Positions 1 through 7,857 of a stretch of DNA of 64,000 nt are shown piece by piece (the stretch's first letter is position 1; every line of letters starts with the position of its first letter). The stretch comes from Alloalcanivorax xenomutans (GTDB lineage: Bacteria > Pseudomonadota > Gammaproteobacteria > Pseudomonadales > Alcanivoracaceae), in NCBI RefSeq assembly GCF_900217905.1, contig NZ_OBMO01000018.1, forward strand, positions 45,129 to 109,128. Reading direction: 5' to 3'. A program made the position numbers and the translations under genes. Under the pieces are notes generated by a model. That model was not told where the DNA came from. It saw only the letters and a program-made list of their open reading frames with translations, and searched no databases.

Positions 1-211
1 CCAGTTCCGCCGCCAAACCATTGACCACGCTCAGCAGACGGTGCTGTTCCTCCTCCGCCAGTTGGTGCCACTCCCGGATATCGAGCCGGCGCGGAACCAC
101 CACCAGCCAAGGGAAGCGGCCGTCACGCAGCCAGCGAATCCAGCAAAACTCATCCTCCGCCACGGCGCCGGTATCCGCCGCCAGACGTTCGTGCAATATC
201 ACCGCTGTCAT
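1..211 (-). CDS. HIT family protein (partial, C-terminus outside window)
   Basis: Only the first 70 residues are present; the reading frame runs off the left edge. The start ATG is at 209-211. The segment DGRFPWLVVVPRR followed by a DIREWHQL stretch is the pattern of the N-terminal half of small HIT-domain nucleotide hydrolases (Ap4A hydrolase-like) common in proteobacteria. The catalytic His triad lies in the missing part, so activity cannot be judged. It is divergent from the MAPEG gene that begins at 349. The family call comes from recognising the N-terminal pattern and is moderately secure. Confidence 0.7.
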   Translation of the reverse strand, partial: MTAVILHERLAADTGAVAEDEFCWIRWLRDGRFPWLVVVPRRLDIREWHQLAEEEQHRLLSVVNGLAAEL

Positions 212-348
212 AACCTCTCCACTTGGTATGGGCACGGCTCGCTATACCACGCCATCCAGGCTAGCATGATACGCCAAAATTATTAGAGCCTATCAAGGCT
301 GTGCCGCCACGGGCGGCGACACATGTTTTTCTGTCTGGGGGGACGGTT

Positions 349-738
349 ATGGAATGGGTGGCCATCGTCACGGTGCTTGCCTTGCTGCAATGCGCCCTGT
401 TCAGTTTTCTGGTGGGGCGGGCCCGGGTCAAATATCAGATCCGTGCGCCGGCCGTGGCCGGACACGAGCTGTTTGAGCGCAGTCACCGGATCCATGCCAA
501 CACGGTGGAACAACTGGTGCTGTTCCTGCCCGCGTTATGGTTATGTGGCTGGTACCTGGAGCCGCGCGCGGCGGCGGTGGTGGGTAGCCTGTTCCTGATC
601 GGCCGCCAGCTCTACTTTAATCATTATCTGGAACAGCCCCGGGATCGTGGCACTGGTTTCCTGCTTGGTTTCCTGGCGACCCTGACACTGCTACTGGGCG
701 CTCTCGGCGGGGCCATCAGCTCATTGATCCTTCATTGA
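349..738 (+). CDS. MAPEG domain membrane protein
   Basis: A 129-residue protein with four hydrophobic segments: residues 1-23, a second after the RSHRIHANTVEQL motif, a third around the VVGSLFLIG stretch, and a C-terminal one ending in ISSLILH. This layout and the conserved RxHxxxxNTVE-type motif fit the MAPEG superfamily (microsomal glutathione transferase-like integral membrane proteins). The in-frame ORF is open from 301, but the ATG at 349 follows a GGGGGGAC purine run and begins directly at the first membrane helix, so I prefer it. Substrate is unknown; bacterial members may conjugate glutathione to lipid peroxides or xenobiotics. Confidence 0.85.
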   Translation: MEWVAIVTVLALLQCALFSFLVGRARVKYQIRAPAVAGHELFERSHRIHANTVEQLVLFLPALWLCGWYLEPRAAAVVGSLFLIGRQLYFNHYLEQPRDRGTGFLLGFLATLTLLLGALGGAISSLILH

Positions 739-778
739 GCGCGGCCGTTTACCGGCCACACCCCACGGCCCTGACACC

Positions 779-1795
779 CTAGCCGCGATAGTCCGACGGG
801 CTCTTGCCGGTCCAGCGGCGGAACGCACGGGCGAAATTGGAAGCATCGGAATAGCCCAGCGCGGCGGCGATATCGTCCACCGAACGGCGGCTTTGTGACA
901 GGTATTCCACCGCCAACCCCTTGCGCAGATCATCCAGCAGCTTCTGGTAGCTGGTCCCCAATTGCTGCAGCTTGCGCTTGAGCGTGCGGGAGGACATGTG
1001 CAACTCACTGGCCACTTCCTCGACGCCGGGAAACCGGCCCGAGCGCGCCAGAATAATTCTGCGCACCTGCCCCAATAACGGCGGCGGTGCCTTTATATGG
1101 GCCAGTTCCTGCTCGCACTGCACTTCCGCCAGACGCGACAGGCGCGGATCCGCGAAGCGCAACCGGTATTGCAAACGCTCCGCGGGAAAGCGCATTTGGC
1201 TGTAGGCACAATCGAAATACACCGGCACCGGAATCAGCGGCCGCAGCCGCTGAAAGTAATCCGGCTCCGGATAGGAAAAGCGCAGCTCACCGAACAGCTC
1301 CACTTCCGGCAGCATTTGCATCCCCATGAAATGGAAGCTGGAGAACAGGCTCTCCGTAAGCAACGGCGCCAGATCACCGAGAGACAGCATTTCATTGACC
1401 TGCAGCACCGCCCAGTCGCCTTCGACGAAGGACTCCAGTTGAATCAGGGTGCTGCGGATACGGAAGAATTTCACCGCCAGTTCAATGGCGTCCCCCAGGG
1501 TTTCGCTGCTCATCGCCGCGTAGCCGAGAAAACCGTGGGAAGACAGCGGCGTCGCCGCTCCCAGTTCCCAGCCGAGCCAGGGCTCGTTGGTGAGCATCAC
1601 GGCACGCCGGGCCACCCGCCGCAACAGCGTCGCCGACACCCGTGATTTCGCCTCACGCCAGCATCCCTGGCGAACACCGGTTCCATCCAGCAATTGCTCT
1701 TCGCTGAACCCGCGTTTCTTCATCACTTCCATGAAGGGAATCAGGTACTCCGCGGACACCGCGTATTCCTCGGGATTCATTTTTAGAATTGTCAT
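779..1795 (-). CDS. AraC family transcriptional regulator
   Basis: A 338-residue protein. The first two thirds resemble the ligand-binding N-terminal domain found in OruR/ArgR-like AraC regulators. The last ~95 residues carry the double helix-turn-helix: first helix pair in VEEVASELHMSSRTLKRKL, second in VDDIAAALGYSDASNFARAF, ending in the family hallmark FRRWTGKSPSDYR. The ORF is open to 1978, but the upstream 61 residues are basic and low-complexity; the ATG at 1793-1795 preceded by GGGAACGG is the better start. It is divergent from the dehydrogenase at 1996 with about 200 bp between, so that gene is a plausible target. The effector is unknown. Confidence 0.88.
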   Translation of the reverse strand: MTILKMNPEEYAVSAEYLIPFMEVMKKRGFSEEQLLDGTGVRQGCWREAKSRVSATLLRRVARRAVMLTNEPWLGWELGAATPLSSHGFLGYAAMSSETLGDAIELAVKFFRIRSTLIQLESFVEGDWAVLQVNEMLSLGDLAPLLTESLFSSFHFMGMQMLPEVELFGELRFSYPEPDYFQRLRPLIPVPVYFDCAYSQMRFPAERLQYRLRFADPRLSRLAEVQCEQELAHIKAPPPLLGQVRRIILARSGRFPGVEEVASELHMSSRTLKRKLQQLGTSYQKLLDDLRKGLAVEYLSQSRRSVDDIAAALGYSDASNFARAFRRWTGKSPSDYRG

Positions 1796-1995
1796 CTTGC
1801 CGTTCCCGTCTTGATCTCTTGCATTGGCCTGAAATGACAGACCTGCACACCATACCCAGCCCTCTCCCCGGCCGGCATTGCCCCTGAAGCCCGCCGGACG
1901 GGCACCTGCGGTCAACCGTGCCGCCCCCTCTTTCCACCTCTCCAGCAGCAGGCGTACTCTGTAAACCTCCCCTGGCACGCATAAAGGAGAACATC

Positions 1996-2826
1996 ATGTC
2001 GACACTGAGCGGCAAAACCCTGTTCATCACCGGCGCCAGCCGTGGCATTGGCAAGGCCATAGGCCTGCGCGCAGCCCGCGACGGTGCCAACATCGTGCTG
2101 TTTTCGAAAACCGCCGAGCCCCACCCCAAGCTGCCCGGCACGCTTTATACCGCCGCCGAGGAAATGCAGGAGGCCGGCGGCAAGACCCTGGTGTGCGTGG
2201 GGGACATTCGCCATGAGGAAGATGTGGCGGACGCGGTACAGCAGGCGGAGGAGACCTTTGGCGGCCTGGACATTCTGATCAACAACGCCAGCGCCATTTC
2301 GCTCACTTCCACCGAAAGCACCAGCATGAAGTCCTATGACCTGATGCATCAGGTCAACGCCCGCGGCACCTTCCTCGCCAGCCGGCTGTGCCTGCCACTG
2401 CTGCGCCAGGCGGAGAACCCTCACATTCTGATGTTGTCACCGCCGCTGAATCTGAACCCGGCCTGGTTCGGTCGCCACCTGGCCTACACCATGGCCAAGT
2501 ACGGCATGAGCATGTGCGTGCTGGGCCTGGCGGATGAGTACCGCAACCGGGTGGGCGTCAACGCGCTGTGGCCACGTACCGCCATCAACACCTCCGCGGT
2601 CCGTAATCTCCTTGGCGGCGAGCAGTCGGTGCAGGCCTCACGCCAGCCGGGCATCATGGCCGACGCCGCCCATGCCATCCTGATCCAGCCGGCGAACCAG
2701 TGCAGCGGCAACTTCTTTATTGATGACGAGGTCCTGGCGGCGGAAGGCGTGGACCTGGACCGTTACAAGGTAGACCCGTCGCTGAGCGATGATCAGCTGT
2801 TACCGGATTTTTTTCTGGATTCCTGA
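1996..2826 (+). CDS. short-chain dehydrogenase, HSDL2-like
   Basis: A 276-residue NAD(P)-dependent oxidoreductase. The cofactor motif TGASRGIG is at residues 12-19, the NNAS motif near 96-99, the probable catalytic Ser at 148 and the YxxxK pair at Tyr164/Lys168. The long insertion after the third strand (SKTAEPHPKLPGTLYTAAEE) is typical of the SDR domain of HSDL2-like proteins, here without the C-terminal SCP2 domain. The start is fixed by AAAGGAG eight bases upstream of the ATG; the ORF is open further upstream but lacks a ribosome site. The substrate is probably a lipid-derived hydroxy or keto compound, which is an inference from the family. Confidence 0.88.
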   Translation: MSTLSGKTLFITGASRGIGKAIGLRAARDGANIVLFSKTAEPHPKLPGTLYTAAEEMQEAGGKTLVCVGDIRHEEDVADAVQQAEETFGGLDILINNASAISLTSTESTSMKSYDLMHQVNARGTFLASRLCLPLLRQAENPHILMLSPPLNLNPAWFGRHLAYTMAKYGMSMCVLGLADEYRNRVGVNALWPRTAINTSAVRNLLGGEQSVQASRQPGIMADAAHAILIQPANQCSGNFFIDDEVLAAEGVDLDRYKVDPSLSDDQLLPDFFLDS

Positions 2827-2914
2827 TCGCCAGGCCGCTATCCACCAGCGCCGTGGTGGCTGGCAAAAACCGTCACATCCTGCCGCAGGGCGCGGCGCCG
2901 GATCATCGGGCTTC

Positions 2915-2960
2915 GGGGATAAAAAACATATCCCCCTGATTTAAAAAGAAATAATCAGGG
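2915..2960 (+). promoter_or_regulatory. two overlapping, mutually exclusive stem-loops
   Basis: GGGGATA (2915-2921) pairs perfectly with TATCCCC (2929-2935). CCCTGATT (2934-2941) pairs perfectly with AATCAGGG (2953-2960). The two stems share bases 2934-2935, so they compete at the boundary. They lie 58 bases ahead of the small ORF at 3018. Possible leader, operator or terminator element; the function is not established. Confidence 0.4.
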
Positions 2961-3017
2961 AGAAGAGGCTGGCACGGTTCTCGCTATCCAATGGAGACCA
3001 CGATCAGGTGAAACATC

Positions 3018-3203
3018 ATGAGCAAGGTCATACGCCTCGAAGAGCGCGACCCCGAAACCGCCCTGGAAAACCTGAACCGGGTCACCGGTCTGGACTTCCA
3101 CTGCTGGCCGGAGTCATTGCTGGAACAAGACCGCAAGACGCCCCGGCCCCAGCCGCGACCGGCCAGCACCAAACCCCGTCGTACCGCGGGCGGCACGGCT
3201 TAG
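3018..3203 (+). CDS. small hypothetical protein (61 aa)
   Basis: A 61-residue product with an acidic first third (VIRLEERDPETAL), a middle containing DFHCWPESLL, and a basic Pro/Arg-rich tail. I do not recognise it. AGGTGAAACATC precedes the ATG, an acceptable ribosome site. Its stop overlaps the stop of the opposite-strand gene 3200-3589 by three bases. The tight tail-to-tail fit and the clear ribosome site favour a real gene, but there is no homology evidence in hand. Confidence 0.5.
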   Translation: MSKVIRLEERDPETALENLNRVTGLDFHCWPESLLEQDRKTPRPQPRPASTKPRRTAGGTA

Positions 3204-3589
3204 TAGTTGGAAATCAGCTTGTCCTGGGGATCCAATGCCATGCCCCGGCGCTGCATGTACAGCTCTTCCACCACATAGCGCATGGACGGATCGGACAGGC
3301 CCAGGGTCACCTGGATCTGCTCCACGCTGTCACTGAGCCGGAGCTTGACCACCCCGGACAACAACGCACTGCCTTCTCCCTGGACCTCGGCGCAGTCGAC
3401 CACCACCGCCTGCTCACCCTTTTCGTCCAGGCAACACACGCGCAGTTCCACCCGGCCCCGGGCTCCGGTCACCCGCACCCAGGAGGCCACGTTGAATTCC
3501 GCTTCCCATTGCCGGGCCCGAGCCGGCCTTCCCCCCGCCCAGATGCGCTCCGGCACCTTGGCAATAAACGCTTCACTCATGGAATCCAT
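3200..3589 (-). CDS. hypothetical protein (129 aa)
   Basis: A 129-residue soluble protein with alternating hydrophobic strands (FNVASWVRVTG, VELRVCCLDEKG, AVVVDCAEVQG, VVKLRLSDSVEQIQVTLG) and a C-terminal stretch YVVEELYMQRRG. No signal peptide or membrane segment is seen. I do not recognise the family; the strand pattern suggests a small beta-rich fold. Either ATG (3587-3589 or 3578-3580) could serve; the second has GGATT just upstream. It lies upstream of, and divergent from, the phasin gene at 3848. Confidence 0.6.
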   Translation of the reverse strand: MDSMSEAFIAKVPERIWAGGRPARARQWEAEFNVASWVRVTGARGRVELRVCCLDEKGEQAVVVDCAEVQGEGSALLSGVVKLRLSDSVEQIQVTLGLSDPSMRYVVEELYMQRRGMALDPQDKLISNY

Positions 3590-3847
3590 CTCGCCATTTT
3601 ATTCTTCAGGCAGTGTACGGACGGTCTGGAATCTCTGCCACGGGCGACTTGGCGGGGGCAGGTTGATATGCATCACAAGGCCGGGCAACAAGCGCTGTTT
3701 TATTGTCTGACAATCAAAACCTTGCCATGCCGCGCTACCCCGTAATCTAACCCCATACTTTGGCGAATCGTTCTCGCCAAACCTTTTTCTCCGACAACGC
3801 CAAGGCGTTTGTCGCCCCCCAAAAGACCCGCTGACGAGAGGCGATCC

Positions 3848-4279
3848 ATGGGCGAGCTGAAAGAACTGCGTGAAGAACGGGCCAACCTGGTCAACCGTGC
3901 CAAAAGCCTGGCCAACACTCTCTATCTGGCCGGCCTGGGTGCCTACAGCAAGGCCAATGAGAAATCCGAGGAGCTCTACGGACACTATCTGTCCACCGGT
4001 GCTCAAGCCTACGGCGACGAGGCCGACGGCAAATCAAAACTGGCTCTGGCCAGCCGTGGCTTGCTCCTGAGCGCCCGTCAACTGATCGACGAGGCACCGC
4101 GAAAACGCCAGGAGCTTTACGAAAACCTGGTTGCCGCCGGCAAGGAGCAACGCGGTGAGAAAGCGGAAAGCAGCAACGAGTTCGTATTGGCCGGTGTGGG
4201 CGCCGTTTCCACCGTGCGCGAACAAGGTCAGAAGCTGCTGGATGAGCTGATCAGCGCCGGCGAGAAAGAGCGCGCCTGA
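3848..4279 (+). CDS. phasin-like polyhydroxyalkanoate granule-associated protein
   Basis: A 143-residue, highly helical, charged protein with no signal peptide. It contains three imperfect repeats at residues ~26-58, 66-104 and 112-141. Each starts LAGLGAYS / LASRGLLLS / LAGVGAVST and continues with a charged amphipathic stretch ending in G-containing turns (STGAQ, AAGKEQ, SAGEK). The LAGLGAY segment is typical of PhaF/PhaI-type phasins, which coat PHA inclusions. The start ATG follows GAGAGGCGATCC. A terminator follows at 4311, so it is probably monocistronic. No PHA synthase gene is in the window, so a role on lipid or wax inclusions instead of PHA is also possible. Confidence 0.75.
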   Translation: MGELKELREERANLVNRAKSLANTLYLAGLGAYSKANEKSEELYGHYLSTGAQAYGDEADGKSKLALASRGLLLSARQLIDEAPRKRQELYENLVAAGKEQRGEKAESSNEFVLAGVGAVSTVREQGQKLLDELISAGEKERA

Positions 4280-4310
4280 TTCCAATTTTCTGTCACTTCT
4301 CTCCTTACCT

Positions 4311-4335
4311 GGGGCCGTTATCGGCCCCTTTTTTT
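4311..4335 (+). terminator. Rho-independent terminator after the phasin gene
   Basis: GGGGCCG-TTAT-CGGCCCC forms a perfect 7-bp stem with a 4-base loop, followed directly by seven T. It lies 31 bases after the phasin stop codon. Confidence 0.92.
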
Positions 4336-4440
4336 CGCAAAGCATTCGCTGGCAAGCCATCGTGTTAACCCCATCGCCTTCCTCGCCGGATTAGAGCACC
4401 ATAGGAACTCCAACACCGTAGTGATCGCATGGAGGGCACC

Positions 4441-5766
4441 GTGGCCAAACGAATCCGCAATCCGCTTGCCGGCGGCGGACGCCTGCTTAAACTGACGGGC
4501 ATGACCACCTCCATCGCCACTCGCGTGGCCACCCATCAGGTCAAGAGCTGGTTTCAGGATGACGCTCTGCGAGAGACCAACCGCGAGGCCCTGATGCGCC
4601 ATATTGGCCGGGAGGTCGCGGCCACGCTGGGAGAGATGAAAGGCGCGGTGATGAAAGTGGGGCAAATCGCCTCGCAGATGCAGGACATTCTGCCCAAGGA
4701 AATCAGTGAACAGCTGGCGGTACTGCAGAACGCTTCCGCGCCAATGCCATTCCACGTTATCCGACGGCAATTGGAAACCCATCTGGGCGGTAAACTCGGC
4801 GACCATTTCAGGGAGTTTTCCGAAACACCGTTCGCGGCCGCATCCATCGGCCAGGTCCATGACGCGGTTACCCGGGATGGAGAATCGGTGGTGGTCAAGG
4901 TGCAGTATCCAGCGGTGCGCAGCTCGATCGATTCGGATATGCGCCATCTGAAACGCATCCTCAGACTCGGCAGCCTGCTCAAGGTGAATGAAGCCGCATT
5001 GGACTCGGTATTTCAGGAGATCCGATCGCGACTCAACGAAGAACTGGATTACCATCAGGAAGCGCGCAATCTGAATCACCTGCGCGAGTTTCACCGTGAC
5101 CAGCCCTGGCTGGTGATCCCCCGGGTCCACGCTTCTCTGTCCGCTGAGGCGGTACTCACCCTGAGCCGCGAAGACGGCGTCCCTCTACACCAGGTCAACG
5201 ACGAGAATGGCTTCGACCAGCCGCTACGCAATCTGTTGGGTGAGCGCTTGTTTGACGCCCTGGCGGCGGAGATTTTCCAACTAGGAACGGTGCACTGCGA
5301 TCCCCATCCCGGCAATTTCGCTTTCCGCCGGGACGGCAGTATTGTGATGTACGATTTCGGCGCGGTGAAGCAACTGAGCGAAGAAGATATCGAGTTGTTT
5401 GGCAAGGTCATCAACGCCGCCACCAGGGGCGACTGGGAACACCTCGATGCCGGCTTGATTGAACTGGGCGCGCGGCGGCCCGACAGCCATCCGCCACCGG
5501 GATTCTACGATCGCTGGGTGCCTTTGATACTGAGTGGATTTTCTCCCGAGCCGGTCAATTTCGCAGACGCCCGGGTTCATCTGGATATCGTGGAAACGGT
5601 ACGCAAGACGCCACTGTCGGCGCTGCTGACATTTCAGCCTTCGTCCCGGACATTACTGGTGGAGAGAGTGGTGAGCGGGCACTACTGGACCATGAAAGCT
5701 CTGGGAGTTCATTCAGCGTTCTTGCCACGCCTTCAATCCAGCATGGCGATGTCGAAAGTGGGGTAA
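4441..5766 (+). CDS. ABC1/AarF (UbiB-type) atypical kinase family protein
   Basis: A 441-residue protein of the ABC1/ADCK/UbiB atypical kinase family, proteins linked to quinone lipid biosynthesis or membrane lipid homeostasis. Family marks include MKVGQIASQMQDILPKE near the N-terminus (KxGQ motif), a glycine-rich AAASIGQVHDA segment, VVKVQYP with the presumed nucleotide-contact Lys, HCDPHPGNF in the catalytic loop and MYDFGAVK as the metal-binding DFG motif. I chose GTG 4441 because GGAGGGCACC precedes it; the alternative ATG at 4429 lacks such a site. It has no C-terminal transmembrane pair as in true UbiB, so it is an accessory ABC1 protein. The physiological substrate is unknown. Confidence 0.87.
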   Translation: MAKRIRNPLAGGGRLLKLTGMTTSIATRVATHQVKSWFQDDALRETNREALMRHIGREVAATLGEMKGAVMKVGQIASQMQDILPKEISEQLAVLQNASAPMPFHVIRRQLETHLGGKLGDHFREFSETPFAAASIGQVHDAVTRDGESVVVKVQYPAVRSSIDSDMRHLKRILRLGSLLKVNEAALDSVFQEIRSRLNEELDYHQEARNLNHLREFHRDQPWLVIPRVHASLSAEAVLTLSREDGVPLHQVNDENGFDQPLRNLLGERLFDALAAEIFQLGTVHCDPHPGNFAFRRDGSIVMYDFGAVKQLSEEDIELFGKVINAATRGDWEHLDAGLIELGARRPDSHPPPGFYDRWVPLILSGFSPEPVNFADARVHLDIVETVRKTPLSALLTFQPSSRTLLVERVVSGHYWTMKALGVHSAFLPRLQSSMAMSKVG

Positions 5767-5805
5767 TGCCTTAAACAGGCTCTTACCCCACCGCGCTCCG
5801 ATACT

Positions 5806-6357
5806 TTAGAACGCCGACCGCAAACCAACGCTAACGCCGGAAATTTCCTCTTCGTCCTTGTCGAAGTAACGCATGTATTCCAGATTCATTCCCAGAGTAT
5901 CGGTAAGATTCACATCAATGCCCGCGCCATAGGATTGATCCTCGAAACGGCGACTGTCATCCACCTGATAATTGACGCCCGCCAAGGTCCCCTCGGCCTT
6001 CACCGTCCCTTTCATTTTGGTATAGCCGCCGATGATGTAAGGATGTACCGATTCCGCCAGAGGCGCTGATAATTTCACATAAGCGCCATACATATTGTCC
6101 ATTTCAAAATCGACGATACCCCGGGAGTCCTCATCGAATCCCATGCCACCGCGGATTTCCATTCCCAGATAATCGTTGAATTCATACCCAGCACGGAAAA
6201 CGGCGGAGTCAATTTTCAGCGTATCGCTGTCGTACTCCTCATTATCGTATTGCATTTGAGTGTAGTTGCCGCCGATAAAGGGACCGGCCGCGTAGGCCCC
6301 ACCTGCGGTGAGCGAGAAAGTAACGGCCACTGCTGTCGCGAATTTCCGGGTCAACAT
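5806..6357 (-). CDS. outer-membrane beta-barrel protein
   Basis: A 183-residue protein with a cleavable signal peptide (basic MLTRK, hydrophobic core, cleavage near AYA-AG at residue 24). The mature part has repeated amphipathic strands such as SAVFRAGYEF, YLGMEIRGGMGF, MYGAYVKLS and HPYIIGGYTKMKG, and ends in the C-terminal Phe used for BAM recognition (VGLRSAF). This suggests an eight-stranded barrel of the OmpA/OmpW-like small barrel class (porin family domain). AAGGAGTGATTT before the ATG is a strong ribosome site. The role could be structural or adhesive; no ligand can be inferred. Confidence 0.85.
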   Translation of the reverse strand: MLTRKFATAVAVTFSLTAGGAYAAGPFIGGNYTQMQYDNEEYDSDTLKIDSAVFRAGYEFNDYLGMEIRGGMGFDEDSRGIVDFEMDNMYGAYVKLSAPLAESVHPYIIGGYTKMKGTVKAEGTLAGVNYQVDDSRRFEDQSYGAGIDVNLTDTLGMNLEYMRYFDKDEEEISGVSVGLRSAF

Positions 6358-6450
6358 AAATCACTCCTTACTTGCGAGTCGAACCACTCGGGTTACAACG
6401 GTGTGACTTATGCTATCCGGGGGAGTTCGGGAGAGGGGTTAAATGGCGTT

Positions 6451-6472
6451 AAAAGCGAGCGAAGCAGTTCGC
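6451..6472 (-). terminator. possible terminator after the VWA-domain gene
   Basis: On the minus strand GCGAACTGCTTCGCTCGC folds into an imperfect short stem followed by TTTT, about 20 bases after the stop of the VWA gene. The stem has mismatches, so this is tentative. Confidence 0.4.
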
Positions 6473-6492
6473 ATTTTAAAATTTCACTTCAA

Positions 6493-7848
6493 CTACTGTG
6501 CGTTGTTCAGCGCCCGCAAAAGATAATCCACGAAACGGCTGAGATCGTTCAGGCTGGAGCAGCGGCGGGCGGCCCGACAGTAGGGTTCGTATTTGGCCAT
6601 GATGGCGTCACCGCTGTTCCAGCGTGACGGATGCTCCGGGTTCAACCAGAAGACCTGGCGGGCACGGCGCGAGATTTCCGCCAGATGCTCCTCACCCGCG
6701 GGCAAGTCATTGTTGCGTGCATCCCCCAGAATGATCACTGTGCTGCGCCGGTCGATCTCCCGGCCACAGGCCTCCTGGAAGGACTCGAACATGTAGCCAT
6801 AATCGGTGCCGCTGCCGGAAACCCGGTCGAGAATACGCCCCACCGCCACCTCGGGATGGTACTGACGGAAGTCATCGGTGACCTCATCGAAGCGGGCGGC
6901 AAAAGCAAAGCTGCGCACCTGGGGCAGAACATCGTTCATGGCATAGAGGAACTGCAACAAAAACCGGGCCGCCTCACGCACCGACCCGGAGACATCGCAA
7001 ATCACATACACTTTGCTCTTCAGCTTGCGCCGTTCACGCCAGTGCAACTGCACCGGTACGGCGTTATAGCGCAGGCTGGAGACCAAGGTACGGCGGGCGT
7101 CCATGGCGCCGCGTTTGGCGCGTTTTTGCCGGCGTTGATGCAAAGCGGCAAGGCGGCGCGCCATGCGTCGCACCAGATCCTGAATCTGGTGGTACTCACG
7201 GAGTTCACGGAACGGCGCCGCCCGCATGGTGTGTTCCCTGAGCGCACGGCCATGGGCCCGGCCGTGCAACTCGAACTGCCGCCGCACATACTGGCTGGCC
7301 CGCTCCCGCACCTGCTGGCGCCAATCCCGCAACTGCTCCGCCCGGTTCTGATCCCGGCGGCGCGGCGATGCCGCCAAACGCAGAATATCGTCGTCCACCG
7401 CCCCCATCCCCATGTTCATCACCAACTGCCGGGCGAACAGTCCCTGTTGGGTAATGACCTGCATAGCGGTGAAGTCCTGCTGGGCGGCGGCCTCGGCGAG
7501 ACTCTGAGTCAGTTGCTCCGGCGACTGGGCAAGCAGATTGGCGGTGGTTTCCGACAGATCTCCGGTGTCCATATCGGTGGTGTCGGGCAAAGCCCCCACC
7601 TCGGCGTCTTCATCGCCATCCGCCGCAATGGACTCGAAGTGAAAAAAATCATCGAAGCACTGATCGAAGCGGGCCCGGTCCACCTGGGCCTTGACCAAGG
7701 TCTGCGCCAGCGTTTCCCGGAACTGTTCGCGCGGGTGGTAGCCGATCAGAGCCGCGGCCCGCAGCGCTTCTTCCGCTTCCACCGGAGAAATACGAATCTG
7801 TGCCCCACGCAAGGCACGCACGAACTCATGCAAACGACGATCAGCCAT
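6493..7848 (-). CDS. CoxE-like VWA domain protein
   Basis: A 451-residue protein. The N-terminal third is helical (FVRALRGAQIRISPVEAEEAL), the middle is strongly basic and Arg-rich, and the C-terminal part is a von Willebrand factor A domain with the metal-ion site DVSGSVR (DxSxS) after VYVICD. Later elements GSGTDYG and VIILGDARNND fit the second and third metal-contact loops. CoxE-type VWA proteins work with MoxR-family AAA ATPases as chaperone pairs in metalloenzyme maturation or envelope stress. The ATPase is the adjacent upstream gene on the same strand, ending 9 bases before this start, so the two are an operon. The client protein is not visible here. Confidence 0.85.
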   Translation of the reverse strand: MADRRLHEFVRALRGAQIRISPVEAEEALRAAALIGYHPREQFRETLAQTLVKAQVDRARFDQCFDDFFHFESIAADGDEDAEVGALPDTTDMDTGDLSETTANLLAQSPEQLTQSLAEAAAQQDFTAMQVITQQGLFARQLVMNMGMGAVDDDILRLAASPRRRDQNRAEQLRDWRQQVRERASQYVRRQFELHGRAHGRALREHTMRAAPFRELREYHQIQDLVRRMARRLAALHQRRQKRAKRGAMDARRTLVSSLRYNAVPVQLHWRERRKLKSKVYVICDVSGSVREAARFLLQFLYAMNDVLPQVRSFAFAARFDEVTDDFRQYHPEVAVGRILDRVSGSGTDYGYMFESFQEACGREIDRRSTVIILGDARNNDLPAGEEHLAEISRRARQVFWLNPEHPSRWNSGDAIMAKYEPYCRAARRCSSLNDLSRFVDYLLRALNNAQ

Positions 7849-7857
7849 GGCTCGACC

